From assembly GCA_907165275.2 (NCBI GenBank), contig OU015649.1, positions 10,570,001 through 10,634,000 of the forward strand: a stretch of DNA of 64,000 nt, written 5' to 3'. The notes under the pieces were generated by a model. It searched no databases. It worked only from the letters and a program-made list of their open reading frames with translations, and was not told the origin of the DNA. The translations under genes and the position numbers were made by a program. Position 1 is the first letter of the stretch. Every line of letters begins with the position of its first letter. Below, in pieces: positions 31,743 to 43,705 of the stretch. Origin of the DNA: Zygaena filipendulae (lineage: Eukaryota; Arthropoda; Insecta; Lepidoptera; Zygaenidae).

Positions 31743-32510
31743 TAAGTAGGTAAGGATTAAGTACCTACATGTATAGCTAACTCCTTGATAAATAGATACT
31801 TAATTCTATTATTATTATTAGGTATATAATATCAAACAGATATTACGATCGGAGCTTAGGGAGTCCAGCGTGTTATGAAAGGTACCTAAATAGTACGAGC
31901 TACTTGAGAGTGCAGTGCGTCGCCAAACAGAACGTGCGATAATCCGGCCCGCAAAAGACGACTAACATTCAAACTAAGTTACGAGCCACAACACAATAAC
32001 CTCGTTAGTTAACACCCTCGGCTACCTACCACATAAGATCATAACGCAGTTCATTATTTATAATAACAGTTTAGCAGTCAGTGGCCAGCGCGCTCGATCC
32101 CGACTTATGTCTGCGTGAATATGCGTGGGCATTATTTGTATCCTTGTTAAATGCTACAAGGATATTATAAGAATGATTCCTTTATCCGCGCTGTGACACT
32201 CGTTGGAAATTGGCCGTTTAATTTATTGTGGTCATAAAAAAGGATTCGAACCCGTGCCAGTTGGAATTTCATTCATATGAATGCGGAGGCGTTTGGGTCT
32301 TTATGGATGGATGTTTTCATTAATTTAACCCGGCTGCGGGAATGCCACCGAGGTGTTGGGTGTTGTGTGACACTGGACGCGAGATGGGCAGATAGCGCGG
32401 CTCGTGCTGCGACTACTGGTCTCTATGGGGTTCGAGGATATGCCAGCGATGTCATACTTTTAAAATACTTACGTATAAACCTAGTACCGCAATGAACAAC
32501 GCATTCATCC
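31743..32510. other. Gene-free, partly unique-looking stretch
   Basis: 32060-32450 is moderately GC-rich. At 32239-32256 the complement reads GGGTTCGAATCC, a tRNA B-box-like word, but no full tRNA fold surrounds it. Confidence 0.35.
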
Positions 32511-32625
32511 TATTAGTACTAATATTACTAATGCGAAAGTAACTCTGTCTGTTATACTTTTTCACGCCATCGTCATGAAATTGTGCATACAAATTGTCAA
32601 GGGTACGGAAAAGGATAGGTACTGG
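32511..32625 (+). mobile_element. Helitron-like fragment lacking its 3' end
   Basis: TAGTACTAATATTACTAATGCG, AAGTAACTCTGTCTG and AATTGTCAAGGGTACGG match the left two thirds of the copy at 55890; the CTAG end is missing. Confidence 0.5.
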
Positions 32626-32945
32626 GTACATTATAAATGCTAAAATTTGAATGATGGGATGTTTGGATGCTGCTGACTCAACTACGCATGAACTGCTGAA
32701 CAGATTTTGATAAAATTATGGCAAACAGGTAGAATATGTTTTGGATTAAAACATGTTAGGATATTATTTATCACAGTTTCAAGTTTCCAAGGGTAACCCA
32801 ATTTCAAGCGGGTATGAAATAGCAAAGCATCGCGCTAATTAATTCAATTACCTAATAATAAAACAACTTTGATATTGCACGTTCTTTGAGTGTCAAAGCG
32901 TGAGTAGGCAATTTAATATTGTGATTATTCAAATACCTATATTTC

Positions 32946-33374
32946 TTATACAAATGACATGTCGTTAATCAAAATTATAGAGTTTGCTGTCGATGGCAAT
33001 GCAAAGCGGGCGCAAGGATCGCCGACCGCTGCGACGAGCCCGGCGCGCATCATCAGATAAATGACAAAGTCGATATGCACTACAAATAATCTCCGGGGCA
33101 CATTAGTCATCGGCACGGTGTAGCCGACCGGCCGCCAACGCCGTCCACCGCCACGGAACGCTCGCCTAATCCACTCAAAACATTCGGAGACAAATTTGTC
33201 GGCCCATGTCTCGGATCGGGTGATCGATAGCGCTACTCGCCACAAAATGATAGATAAAACTCTTGATAAATCAGAAGAAATATGACGCGAACAAAATCGG
33301 GAGATGTACGTAATAAGATAAAAGTCAAACAATGATTCGACCGCGGATTCGCCGCGGCATAATTTATGTGACAA
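32946..33374 (-). other. 142-codon open frame over a GC-rich patch, unassigned
   Basis: The longest open frame outside the BEL element, on the minus strand over the GC-rich segment 32990-33240. The product has no motif I recognise; it is mixed hydrophobic with a Gly/Arg cluster (RRAFRGGGRRWRP near residues 69-81). High GC lengthens random frames, and no splice sites or codon signature argue for a gene. I favour a non-coding regulatory patch, with an orphan exon as the alternative. Confidence 0.2.
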
Positions 33375-35000
33375 CGCTTGATGGACGAGCGGCGACTTTC
33401 GGTAAACTATTTACATACGGCGCAGTGGCGGCTGAGCTGTCGGATTGGGTTCTGTTGTGACGGAGGGTGGGGCTTAGTACCCAAAACTAATGTCACTGTT
33501 ATTTACTACGTTGGTCACCATAGCATTAACGCTAAGATATGATTATTCTCCATGCTTTATTCCATACACAAGTCTTATTGATATCTCTCAACATTGTGAA
33601 TGTTAAGTATAAAATCTCATCAAAAGAGGAAATTGATCATCAATCAATCAGCACACAATATTTACAAACCATTGGCAGCATAAAATTTTGCAGAAGACTT
33701 CCTTTCATAATGCAAGACGAAAGAGTTTTTCTGGAATTCCAATCTCTAACAATAGGATGTTATTCTATAAAAGCCTGATATAAAACAAATTAAAAGTACT
33801 ATATAAATAGTTAACATTCGAAAGGTACCAAGAGAAGTAATACGTATAACTCTGACAAGCCACATCTAAGGGTTGGCAGTGAGAGCCGCAGCGCGCCTCA
33901 TGGCGTGGCGTCGGGACACGTCCCGCGGCGATCGCTCTAATTGAATCAAAAGCTCGCGCTCTCACCGCGACCGCACCCGACAATTCCCTCAAGCACGTCA
34001 ACTTGGCTTAGATTGCTTCCTTTCTTGCAACCTCTATATAACTAGAAGGATTCAATGTCAAAGGATAATTGTAATAATTGGATGCTTGTGGCAGTTCTAT
34101 AGGACAGTTTCTATTGGATAACGAAGGCAATTTTTAACTTTACGTTTTTGTCCGTGATATGGACACCACAATCATCCAAGACGCGGTGTGTCCTGTTTCT
34201 ACATCCTCACGGGATACGTACCGCAAATGTATGGTATGGCAATGGCTAAGTGGTCACTTCGAGCAATAGAAAGAAACTGTTTAATTTTTAGGTTATCTGA
34301 ACACAGGTATTTTTGACACGAAAGCGAAATCTGATGATTCCTTATTGTGTTCATCTGCCTTTTTTATCATTGGGTCCCACTTATTTAACTCCATTTGAAT
34401 TTTATAGCCCGCAAGTCTATTTATCTGTACTAGGTTGGCATCCCTAGTTGTGAGTTGTGACGCCTGGGCAGTTTTGCTGCAGTCCTACTTATAAATGACC
34501 GCGTGCGTTCCGGCATAACACCACACGCACACCAGGCAACCAAACAATCTAAATAATATTACAGCCTGTACTTATAATGATTATATCAGGAAGTGCACAA
34601 AATATGTCGCAAACCGTATTGAAAGACAATTCTGCTCACGAAAATTTCTGCCCTCTGTAAATGGCACCTCTCCTATATCGTTAAGGCCCTCCCCAGCCCT
34701 ACATATTCTCGTTGTGACGATCGATCGGCTCAATATGAGTATGGAGGATCGATATATAAGCAGAGAAACTGTTGCCGATGCTGGAACGGTGCTTAAGCAG
34801 AATCTATTTGTTATCCAAATAGTTTGTTTAGTGTTTAAGCATGCTCGTTTCTTTCGGTAGGTATACATTACCATTTTGCATTTTTACAGACAATCACTTT
34901 CGGGATAAATGTCTTGAAAGATGTCTTCCAGTGTTTTACCTACGTCATGGAAATTGTACAGACTTATGTAGCTGTGGGCAAATATTTAGAAACGTCGCAG
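33375..35000. other. Gene-free stretch
   Basis: CpG patch at 33880-33990; otherwise AT-rich. The 97-codon minus frame at 34581-34874 has no recognised content. Confidence 0.35.
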
Positions 35001-35260
35001 TTCGGTAGGTGAAAACATTAGCCGAGCGACAATCCCCGCGGAGGCAGCGAGCTTTTTATCTGCGCCCGGCTCCTCGCGGCGCTCGCTCGAGCGTGTAATT
35101 GGATGAGAACGGCGCGATCCCAATAGCACGCCCTTATCTGTTCGCGGCAAATCCACCCCCCGCACACCCCCCGCACACACCCCGCACACCCCCCGCGCAC
35201 ACCCCGCGCACACGCCGCGCTCACCCTCGCCTCGCCCGTCGACCGTTCGGCAATAAGTTT
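35001..35260. other. CpG-rich patch with a C-rich minisatellite
   Basis: 35001-35110 carries CGCGGAGGCAGCGAG and GGCTCCTCGCGGCGC words. 35150-35225 is a degenerate array of CCCCGCACA / CCCCGCGCACA units, strongly strand-asymmetric (C-rich plus strand). The three overlapping open frames here are products of this repeat. The patch could be regulatory. Confidence 0.5.
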
Positions 35261-35765
35261 TTAGTGAGTAATTCAAGATAACCCCTTGATGTTGTTCATT
35301 TTCACACTTCCTTTCGCGAGAACAGCTCTTTATTGCGTAATATGTAACTGTCTCCATCGCCGACGGGTGTCCCAGAGGCGCAGACGAACTTCTATCCCCC
35401 TTTTATGATGTTAATGCGATCGCTTCCAACCCTCCTATCCGGATAATGATAATTACTTTTTCCAAAATTATTGTATAATGATGTCGTATAATGTGACTTT
35501 TGAACGATTCCCAGATTAGAAATTAAGTTTGTAGAATATGCTTTAAATTGATTAAAAGCACGTCAAAATTTCAAGCAGCGTTAATTTGAGCATTAATTGT
35601 CAAATTTTTGTGATCACTTCAGACGTCTATAACAACAACTGCACATAAATAAATAATTAATCGCTTTTAAACAACAATCATAAAATAACATACTACGTGA
35701 AGATCAAAAATTTGTTTTTATTATTTCTAACAATACATTGGTGCCAACTACCAGGTCCAGATCAA
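35261..35765. other. Gene-free AT-rich stretch
   Basis: No repeat end or coding frame recognised. Confidence 0.3.
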
Positions 35766-35943
35766 CGGCCGCACTCAGAGTCGTTTTAAGATATTGGCAT
35801 TTCACTAACTCAGTTAAACTTAGTCAAATTAACATTTTGCACATGCCAATTAATTTAATGAACGCCTCTAATTGCGATAGTTTTGTTTTAAAGGTCTTTA
35901 CTTAAAATTAAGTAATTTTTTAAAACGACTCTGAGGGCGGCCG
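35766..35943. mobile_element. MITE family A, copy 2
   Basis: Left end CGGCCGCACTCAGAGTCG, right end CGACTCTGAGGGCGGCCG, 178 bp. The interior shares a TTGGCATTTCACTAACTCAG block with copy 3. Flanking triplets are CAA and TAA, so the target duplication is not exact. Non-coding. Confidence 0.75.
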
Positions 35944-37160
35944 TAAGTGTTAAAAACCAGAATAATACTGTGCTGTGAGTATTGGCTATATTGGAGTATT
36001 GGAGTAGTGGCCATACATTTACATCACTGAAATAAAATTCGATGCTTGTTTGCCAATTTATTAAACCGAACAAATGTAGAGCTACCTAATACCTATATCA
36101 CCGAAACCCGACCGGGCGGGGTCGCTTGCTCACGTCACCGGTTCCCATTTTAGGGGTCCGGCGAAAACGTCTTTTTTATTGTATTCATTATTTTGAATGA
36201 AATTGCGAGAGCATTAAGTTGAGTATAGGGTGCGACGCGGAGAGCTTATTACTGACCGTGGTGCTTGTAATCGGCGCGGTGCGGAGATGCGCCCGCGCCG
36301 CAGCCTCGCCGCAAACACGCCAGCAATCAAATCTCAAAGGCGATTTTAATATGTTGGCAAATTGTTGCTGTCGTAAAAAAATATGTTAGTAGGTAAATCT
36401 ACACAAATCTAATCCGTAGTAATTTTAGCCAGTTTCTTAAATTTAAAATAAAAAAAATTATGAAAATTACCAAACGTAAAATGATCAATTTACTGATCAT
36501 TACATCATAATAGAATTTGGTAATGAACATGGAAACGAATACTGAGAGAAGTGAGGTAGTGAGTAGACGGCGCGGCGTGGCCACAGTTACTACGCCATTA
36601 TAAACGCTCCTAACACCCGACCTGCTCGCACCATCGGCGCACATGCCCTATCATTTCCTCCCTAATTTGCCCATTTTAAACCCGCGATCCAAATTTGAAT
36701 TTGCATAAAATCGTTAATGACAGTTGAAGCAATAACCGACGTGTTAAAATTGGCGTCCGCACATTCACGTTTTACTATTTTTATCTGTTACATTAATTGG
36801 TTTAAATCACTAGGTTGGTCGAGAGCAATAAAAATTTCGTGTGAATATGTTTTCGAAAAAAGATCATCTGTTACATGTTGTGTGGCAATAATTACTTATT
36901 CTAACACTTTATTATAGTCTAAATAAGCGAGTTCGCCGGTGGCGTGTCGCCGTGCCCTGTAATCTCGAGCCGGCCCCCAATCACGCATTTCTCACCCGAG
37001 AGCGTTGAAAAAATAATACCTCCCCGACATTTGTCTATAATTTGCTGGATGCCGACGTCCGACTGCCGACTGGCGTGATCGCACGATGCGACGTGCTCGC
37101 TGCGGTGCGCCCGCGTTGCTCTACCACCATCTCTCGTACTCACTTTCAACAGCTGCTGTT
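35944..37160. other. Gene-free stretch with three CpG patches
   Basis: GC-rich patches at about 36095-36160, 36225-36315 and 36920-37145 alternate with AT-rich sequence. No coding frame is convincing. The spacing of CpG patches resembles a series of regulatory elements, but this is inference. Confidence 0.35.
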
Positions 37161-39829
37161 TTATTTAGACAGACGCCTTAATAAACAATATTTAGTGTGT
37201 TTTTAATTGTATTTTATTGGTTTGTTTTTTTTTTACAATATGTAAATGTTCTAGAGAAATGTACCTAAGTACAAAGGCACTGACTTAGTTGTAGTTAATA
37301 TTAGGAAATGCGGTGACTCTACAAACATCAACTGGTTTTTTTTTTCGTTAGACAATGTTTTGTAATATTGCTATGGTCGGTAACACGTCACACAATGTCT
37401 CATGCATTTATCGTGTCATAGCTAGTCGTATGTAACACGAAAAAATCAAAAATTCTGTTGTGATGCGGGAAATTAGCCGTGTACTGGGTGTTATTTTGAC
37501 ATTTGAGTGACAGTTACTTTCAATAAACAATTATGCGTAACCGACATAATATGCTATATTCTTTTTGCCTTTTGACAACGCACAATGTTATATTATACTT
37601 TTCGCTCTTTTGTTGTATAAAATGGTATACTGCGACAATTTTTTTTTCTATAAAAAATTCTTGAAATTTTCAACTAATACACATAGTTCTAATTCCTCGG
37701 TTTTTTAATATGCCTAGCCAGAGAAGTCGAGACTATTTGCCGTTAAAAACTTAAATATTCAAAAAAGTTATAGTATAGCAAATATAGGTATTTTGTGTTT
37801 ATTTATTTATTTATTTATTTACTAGGAAGACCAGCAGCACACTTAAATTTCTATGTATAGATTCTATATAAAACAAATGGCTAATTATAGGTCTTCACAT
37901 TTAGACTCATGTAATACACATTTAGACTTATGTAATAAATAATCAAATATACCTAATACAATTTGCCGAGATCGTTGACTCAGCCCGAGCCCGCCCTGTC
38001 AAAATACATGAACGATTGGTTTTTGAACGTTATTTCAGCCGTACTCTGCGTCGGTAACTCGCTCGGACAATGTCTATTCAAGTAAGACACGATCGTGTTA
38101 TGCTGCCAGAAAATCGATTTTAATCTTTATAAGATGGAAAAACTTTTTTCTTTTGGGGCAAGAGCTGTTTTTTTTTTCGATTTATAATATTTTTATTGTA
38201 AAAAGACTATTGACAGACAGTGGCGGGCGCAGGTGAGAGAGAGGTATTGATCGACACTCGATAAATCGGTTCGACTTGACAGCCAACGCCGGAAGAAATC
38301 GAGCAAAAGATATCGTCTAAAAGAAACCAATAATAATTGTTACATGAATTTTATAAAACGGTTAGCAACTTTTAAAATTCTGTGTCCATCTACTATAGTG
38401 TTTATATTATGATTCATATTAAAAACCAATACTTTATATCTATAAGCTAACGTTATACGAGATGCACGTAGTGATGGGATAACGGTGACCTCCCGGCGAG
38501 ACGAAATGTCTCAAGCGTAATGTCCCATTGTGCCCGTGGCGAGCAAGCCACATGTCCCATCGCTTAGTGACGGATTACCGAGCTCTTTAGCTGCTTATTG
38601 ATTACACTACTTTTGTGTGCTTACCTTTTTTTAGGCACTGCCGTTTTCAAATATTTTGTAGGACGATCGAATAATTTCAAATAGCCGAATGAGATAGCTT
38701 TTTGAATATAAATTTTTATTAATGCATTCGGTACTCTATAAAACCTAAAATGTGAATTTGTTCAATGTATTTTGTTTAGTTCTCTCCTCAGTTTTCAGTC
38801 ACGTGTAGTCATGGATTAGAGTGTTGGTACATATCTAACAACGCTTGCTACAATGACCCTCGCGATTAGTAGTTGGAATCTAGGGCGGTTTCAGCGAGGA
38901 ACGTAAAGCCGCCAGTAATTGCGGCTTCGTCGTTGTCCGCTGTAATCTCCCACTCAGTCCCGTGGATGTTTGTTAGTGACTCCCTGTGATTTGAGGCGAA
39001 ATAAAATGATCGAGTACTCTCACAAACAGTACCATTATAATTTATCATGCTGACTCTACATTTGCTTCGTACAGCAGTCAATTCAATTAGTGTCTATAAC
39101 CACTCAACAAAAACACGTTCACCACGGTCAAATGGTCAATAATATAAAAACAATAGCTGATAAATTACCAAACTAACTAACTTACTAAACACTAATGTTA
39201 TTCGAGCGATCTTTCACCGCAGCGCTGCCGCCGCGGAGCTGCGCGCGCGCAAGTCATGCAGGCATCTCGGCGGCGATCGAAAATCACAAACAAAAAGCTC
39301 GGAGTATTTCTAATCTGACATCACATCGCGGCCGATCATCGGCTGATCATGATTTACGAACACGCTGAACGGTGATAGGTGATCAAGGCCCGAACAATTG
39401 ATTCTCGATTGTTGAACTGGTCGGTATGCTAGCACTCCATCCGTCTCTGTCCGAGCACAGTAGTTGCCGAACTTTTGGTATCACAGACAAGGACATCACC
39501 AATTCACCAACAAACTCGTTAACCAGCGGACCCGATGCTCAGTGGGCTTTCGCTCTGCTCACCGTCCGCCGCGCACCGCCGGTTTTGTAATAGGTCATGC
39601 GATTTACGAAATATCTACCTAATGAAATATGATTTATGAGTTACCATTGAATGCCAACTCATATTTAGTTTGTACAATGGATTGCTGTTCGTCTCTAATT
39701 TTTGTGTTTGTTGAATATTACTACATCTATAAAATGTACTTAATATCACAATTTATAAAAAGCTATCAAATTCAATTCAATGCTATAGTTTAAGTAAATG
39801 CGAATACTTTTTTATACCTATATTCTAAA
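37161..39829. other. Gene-free stretch
   Basis: ATTT microsatellite at 37797-37821. Unique-looking moderately GC sequence at 38450-38600 and 38860-39060. CpG patch at 39215-39280 with GCCGCCGCGGAGC, and another at 39500-39585. TGATCATCG-type palindromic words cluster near 39330-39380. Confidence 0.35.
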
Positions 39830-40135
39830 CTAGCTGTGCCCTGCGGTTTCACCTGCGTGAAAGGTTTTATACAACAACTTTTTTTCCCGACATCCGATTT
39901 CAATGAAACAAAGCCTATATGTAGCTCCAGGCTAAGCTCAATCTACCTGTGAAAACCGAATGACAATCCGTTCAGTAGGTTATCGTGAACAGACAGACAG
40001 ACAGAAAGAAAATAATTTGAAAAACTTTTTTTTTGTGCTTGGTTACTCTTCTCTTATCACCCCTCCCAATTTTAGGTAAAAATATTCAATGTACAGAATC
40101 GCGGATTCTACTCTTTTATTATAGTATAGAAGATA
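39830..40135 (-). mobile_element. Helitron-like copy with GACA microsatellite
   Basis: CTAGCTGTGCCCTGCGG start, a GACAGACAGACAGAAAG run near 39990-40008, and a far end with TAGAATCCGCGATTCTA hairpin relatives. The right half is inverted relative to 28021-28175. Confidence 0.65.
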
Positions 40136-42300
40136 GATATAATTTAATTCTGCTTGTTGGTGAATTGTTTAGACACACAGTAACATATAGATTCTTGGAA
40201 CGGATTCCGAGCAAGTCATGTGGGCCCACGTCAGCGTCAGCCTACCTGTCCGATTAGCATCATCCCCTTTTGTGCGGGTCACTTACTGACGGCATGCCAC
40301 GCTACAAATTGATTTCATGCCGTGTAATGTGTTAAAGAAACTAGCTGACACAGAAAAATGTAGACTTGGATTAGAAAATAACGGCCTGACTAATAGATAA
40401 CGTGAAACGGTCAACATTTTGTAACTATTATGAGGGAACTTTGTAGTTGCGTGTTAAATTTAAAATCAATCAACGCAACAGTCAGCACTCAGCGATATCA
40501 AATTTTCATTGACCATACAGTAGGTATACCGAGTAGTGATCGACAGCTTAATTGATTACAAAAACAATGTTACCACGACGCGTGCGCTTCCTGTGCTCTT
40601 GTATATATTACTATCAGTTTGGTTTAAATTAAAAGCAACGAGTGATACCAAATGTCGAGCATTAACCGAGCGGCCCTAGAGACTCCATTACGGGCAATAA
40701 AATGCCTATTATTATCGAGGGCCCCGAAAAGCTGATGCACGCGATGCAATTACTTGATTGGCGGTGTTCTGGCCGGCGCTGGCTGAGCCGTGATTGATGG
40801 TGTACGTAATTAGAAAACACTTCAGCATGTGTCTTCATTGGCGCAATCTTAATCGTGGCCAGCACTTACCTCGCTGACTCAAACAGCACGTGCCGGCCAC
40901 ACCACCAGAAATACAGACCAGATTATAAGCAAGCGATCTACTTATCGAATGATATCGTGCCGTTAGCCAGAAAAATGAACCAAATATTATGATCAGTATT
41001 TTTAGCAATGAGAATAAATATAATTTGTAATGAAACGATGTATGAACTTTTAGGGTAGTAAATATACCTACTCAGGTAACTATTAGAATCTTAGTAAGTA
41101 CCTATATTCTTTAGTAAGTTAGATGAAAAATTCCAAAAATTCTAAATTTTTTATTTCATAATCAAAAGTATTTTTGCAAATATGGTTTGTTGGACATCCT
41201 TTTCTATGAGATGATTAACAATATACCTACTGCAGTCAGCAATCTAAAATACTAAAATACATGTAGATATTACTATATTACTATACCTACGTGATGCATG
41301 AACTGATTATATAAAATTGAAAGCCCACCAGGAATTTTTGTTGTCTAATAATTTAATAATTTTATATTCCGGTAGGAAGAGTTCCCTAGGGAATCTCGGA
41401 ATTACCGTGGGTGAAACCGCCGGTAACAACTTCTCCAGTATATAATAAAAATGAGAACTGAATATTTTCACGAAATCATTCATATGGGTCATATCTTGTT
41501 GGGTGTAGTGAACATCCTCAAAGAGCGACTAGAAGCAGTTGGATCGGTGGGCTTATAGATTGGGGGAGGCGATGCACCTGGAGAGAAGTCTATAAATGTA
41601 ATTATAATTGAACGCACACTGATTGGTGATGATGTCCATCCTTTAAATAATTTGCTTATGTAGGTATGTAAGGCACCGAGTTCTTCCAGCTTTGCAGATG
41701 ATACAAACCATTAGGCGGAGAGTGAGCGACCGATAGCAGCCGACACCTCAGATTTATTGCGCCACAAAGATAAGTCGGGTATATTCAGACAGTATTCATA
41801 TTTTCAGCTCGCTTCGTCATAATATTATGAAGCTCTGAGCTTCCAATTCGCTGAAGTACTTAAAGTAAAATTCTCAATGAATTATGTTCATCTATCGCTT
41901 AAAAGCTTTGTTGTTTTCATATCATTCAACTTTACGTGATGTAAGATGTATATCCTCCGGTGGAACCGCGTTAAATTAAGATTTCTCATATACAACCTTT
42001 GAATTTGTCGCCTTCATATCTTATGATATTATTATGTCCTGTGAAAGAATAAGGAGCTTCCTTTCAAAAATCTTATTGCCTAAATTGCACGAAACTATAA
42101 TAATTATAACAGAAATTAATTCCGTGTTCCATCTAGCTTCACTTTGTTAATTTAAACCTTAAACTTTAAACTATAAATATTTTTACAGCTCTACCAACAT
42201 CAACCACTATTTGTTAGGTGTTTAGAGAAAAAAAAAATTGAAAAATATTTCATTGATTTTCTGTTATTTCAGATTCTTTTAAATTAGTTTCAATGTATTA
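40136..42300. other. Gene-free stretch
   Basis: 40650-40900 is unique-looking and moderately GC-rich. A decayed Helitron-like terminus lies at 41370-41440 (AATTACCGTGGGTGAAACCG). The rest is AT-rich. Confidence 0.35.
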
Positions 42301-42312
42301 TACATACATCTC

Positions 42313-42344
42313 GCCATACCGCAGTTACTAAACTGCGGTATGGC
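42313..42344. repeat. Perfect 14-bp stem hairpin
   Basis: GCCATACCGCAGTT, ACTA, AACTGCGGTATGGC: all 14 pairs match around a 4-base loop. No T-run follows. It may be a structured RNA element, a protein-binding palindrome, or the centre of an old repeat. Confidence 0.8.
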
Positions 42345-43334
42345 TGCATGAGGCTAAGGCTGGCTGCTCGTTGCCGCTCAGTCCAGCCCGCGAATAATCA
42401 ACCTATTAATAAAGGGCTCAACTGTAATGCGACCAATTAAAACGGCGACTGCAATCTTAAGACGCCTACAGTTTTTGGGTGCGCTCCAGCCGGATTAGAA
42501 ACGCTCTCAGTATAGCACTAACTTAAAGTTTTAAACTTAAACCGAGACGTTTCAGTTTTATATTGCAAATAGAAAAGTGTTTTGCATCTCCATAAAATTA
42601 TCATCAATTTATGCAAAACAGGTCTTTTATTATTCAATTGTCGATAAGTCTTATCGTTCATAATTGCTGCCGCGGGGTAGCGTTAAACATGAGCCGTGAC
42701 TGCGTTGACAGGCCGGACGGTGTGTGGGTGCGGCGTCTTTGTCGGCGTCGCTCTTTTGATCGGTGCGCGGGCGCCGGTAGCGATGACTTTGAGAGCCAGT
42801 TTACGACCACCGACGCGTTTTACTGCCAGACTACCGACTTCAATTATTAAGCACAGCAATGAGCCAAAACGAGGCAACAGGAACATTGCGCCCTGCAATA
42901 GTTTCACATGGATTTAGATACGCCTTTAGTCTAATTCGTTCAATGGAAAGGAAAAAACGTTGTGCAGAAATTATAGTAAGTATTGGATATATTATCTCCG
43001 TCTAACCGTATCTATGTACCTATTGTAGAGCCATTTTACTCAGAGACTATTAGCGCTATACACAGGTATAAATGTAGATAAAATTTGAAAGGAAATTGAC
43101 CTCACAAAACTTAGTTATGCCAGCAGAATACGATGATTACTTATACAATTACAGTCGTAGTCGTCTGTGTAAATAACATAATAATGATAATTTGTTTTGA
43201 ACGTGGCTATTGCACTTCACCGCCGCTGCAAGGTAGTTAATTACTTTGTGCTGTGGCGCAGAAGCACATTTCGGGAACTTTTTTAAGTTATGTATTAGAC
43301 ATATAGTTATATATATGCTCGGACTTTACCAGAT
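42345..43334. other. Gene-free stretch with CpG patch
   Basis: 42665-42840 is CpG-rich (GGCGTCTTTGTCGGCGTCGC, GTGCGCGGGCGCCGG). Open frames of 73-79 codons on both strands overlap here and are probably artefacts. Confidence 0.35.
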
Positions 43335-43509
43335 AGCCCCCTTAGCCAAGTTGAATATCTATGATCATTAGCACTATAGAAAACTAAGGAACGTATGGCC
43401 ATATCGCGTCGTCGTTACGAAAAATTGCCTATGTGACAATATGACGATGCGCTTCTTAGTTTTCTGTAGTGATGAAGATCATAGATTATCAACTTGGCTA
43501 AGGAGGCAG
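43335..43509. mobile_element. MITE family B, copy 1
   Basis: GCCCCCTTAGCCAAGTTGA on the left and TCAACTTGGCTAAGGAGGC on the right. Inside, ATCTATGATCATTAGC... is mirrored by ...GATCATAGAT, and AAAACTAAGGA by TTCTTAGTTTT. About 175 bp, non-coding; relative at 53850. Confidence 0.75.
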
Positions 43510-43559
43510 GTCTGATAATTAAGTATTACCTTCGTATTTAATATGCATATCTATTTTTT

Positions 43560-43705
43560 GGAAATACATACTTATCTAGTACATACTAAACACCCAGCCT
43601 CAGGGTAAACATGAGGTAAACACAAATGTTCATAACACCAAAGTTTATAGTTGACGTGGAAATCGAACCCATGACATCTGGTCTAACTAGACCAATGGTG
43701 CTATC
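43560..43705 (-). mobile_element. tRNA-related SINE-like remnant
   Basis: On the minus strand an A-box-like TGGTCTAGTTAG is followed by the B-box-like GGTTCGATTTCC about 30 bases on, the layout of a tRNA-derived polymerase III promoter. The stems do not form a complete tRNA, so I read it as a SINE head or tRNA pseudogene. Confidence 0.4.

Noticed and set aside
32239..32256. tRNA gene suggested by GGGTTCGAATCC on the minus strand
   Set aside because: No A box, acceptor stem or anticodon arm can be built around it.
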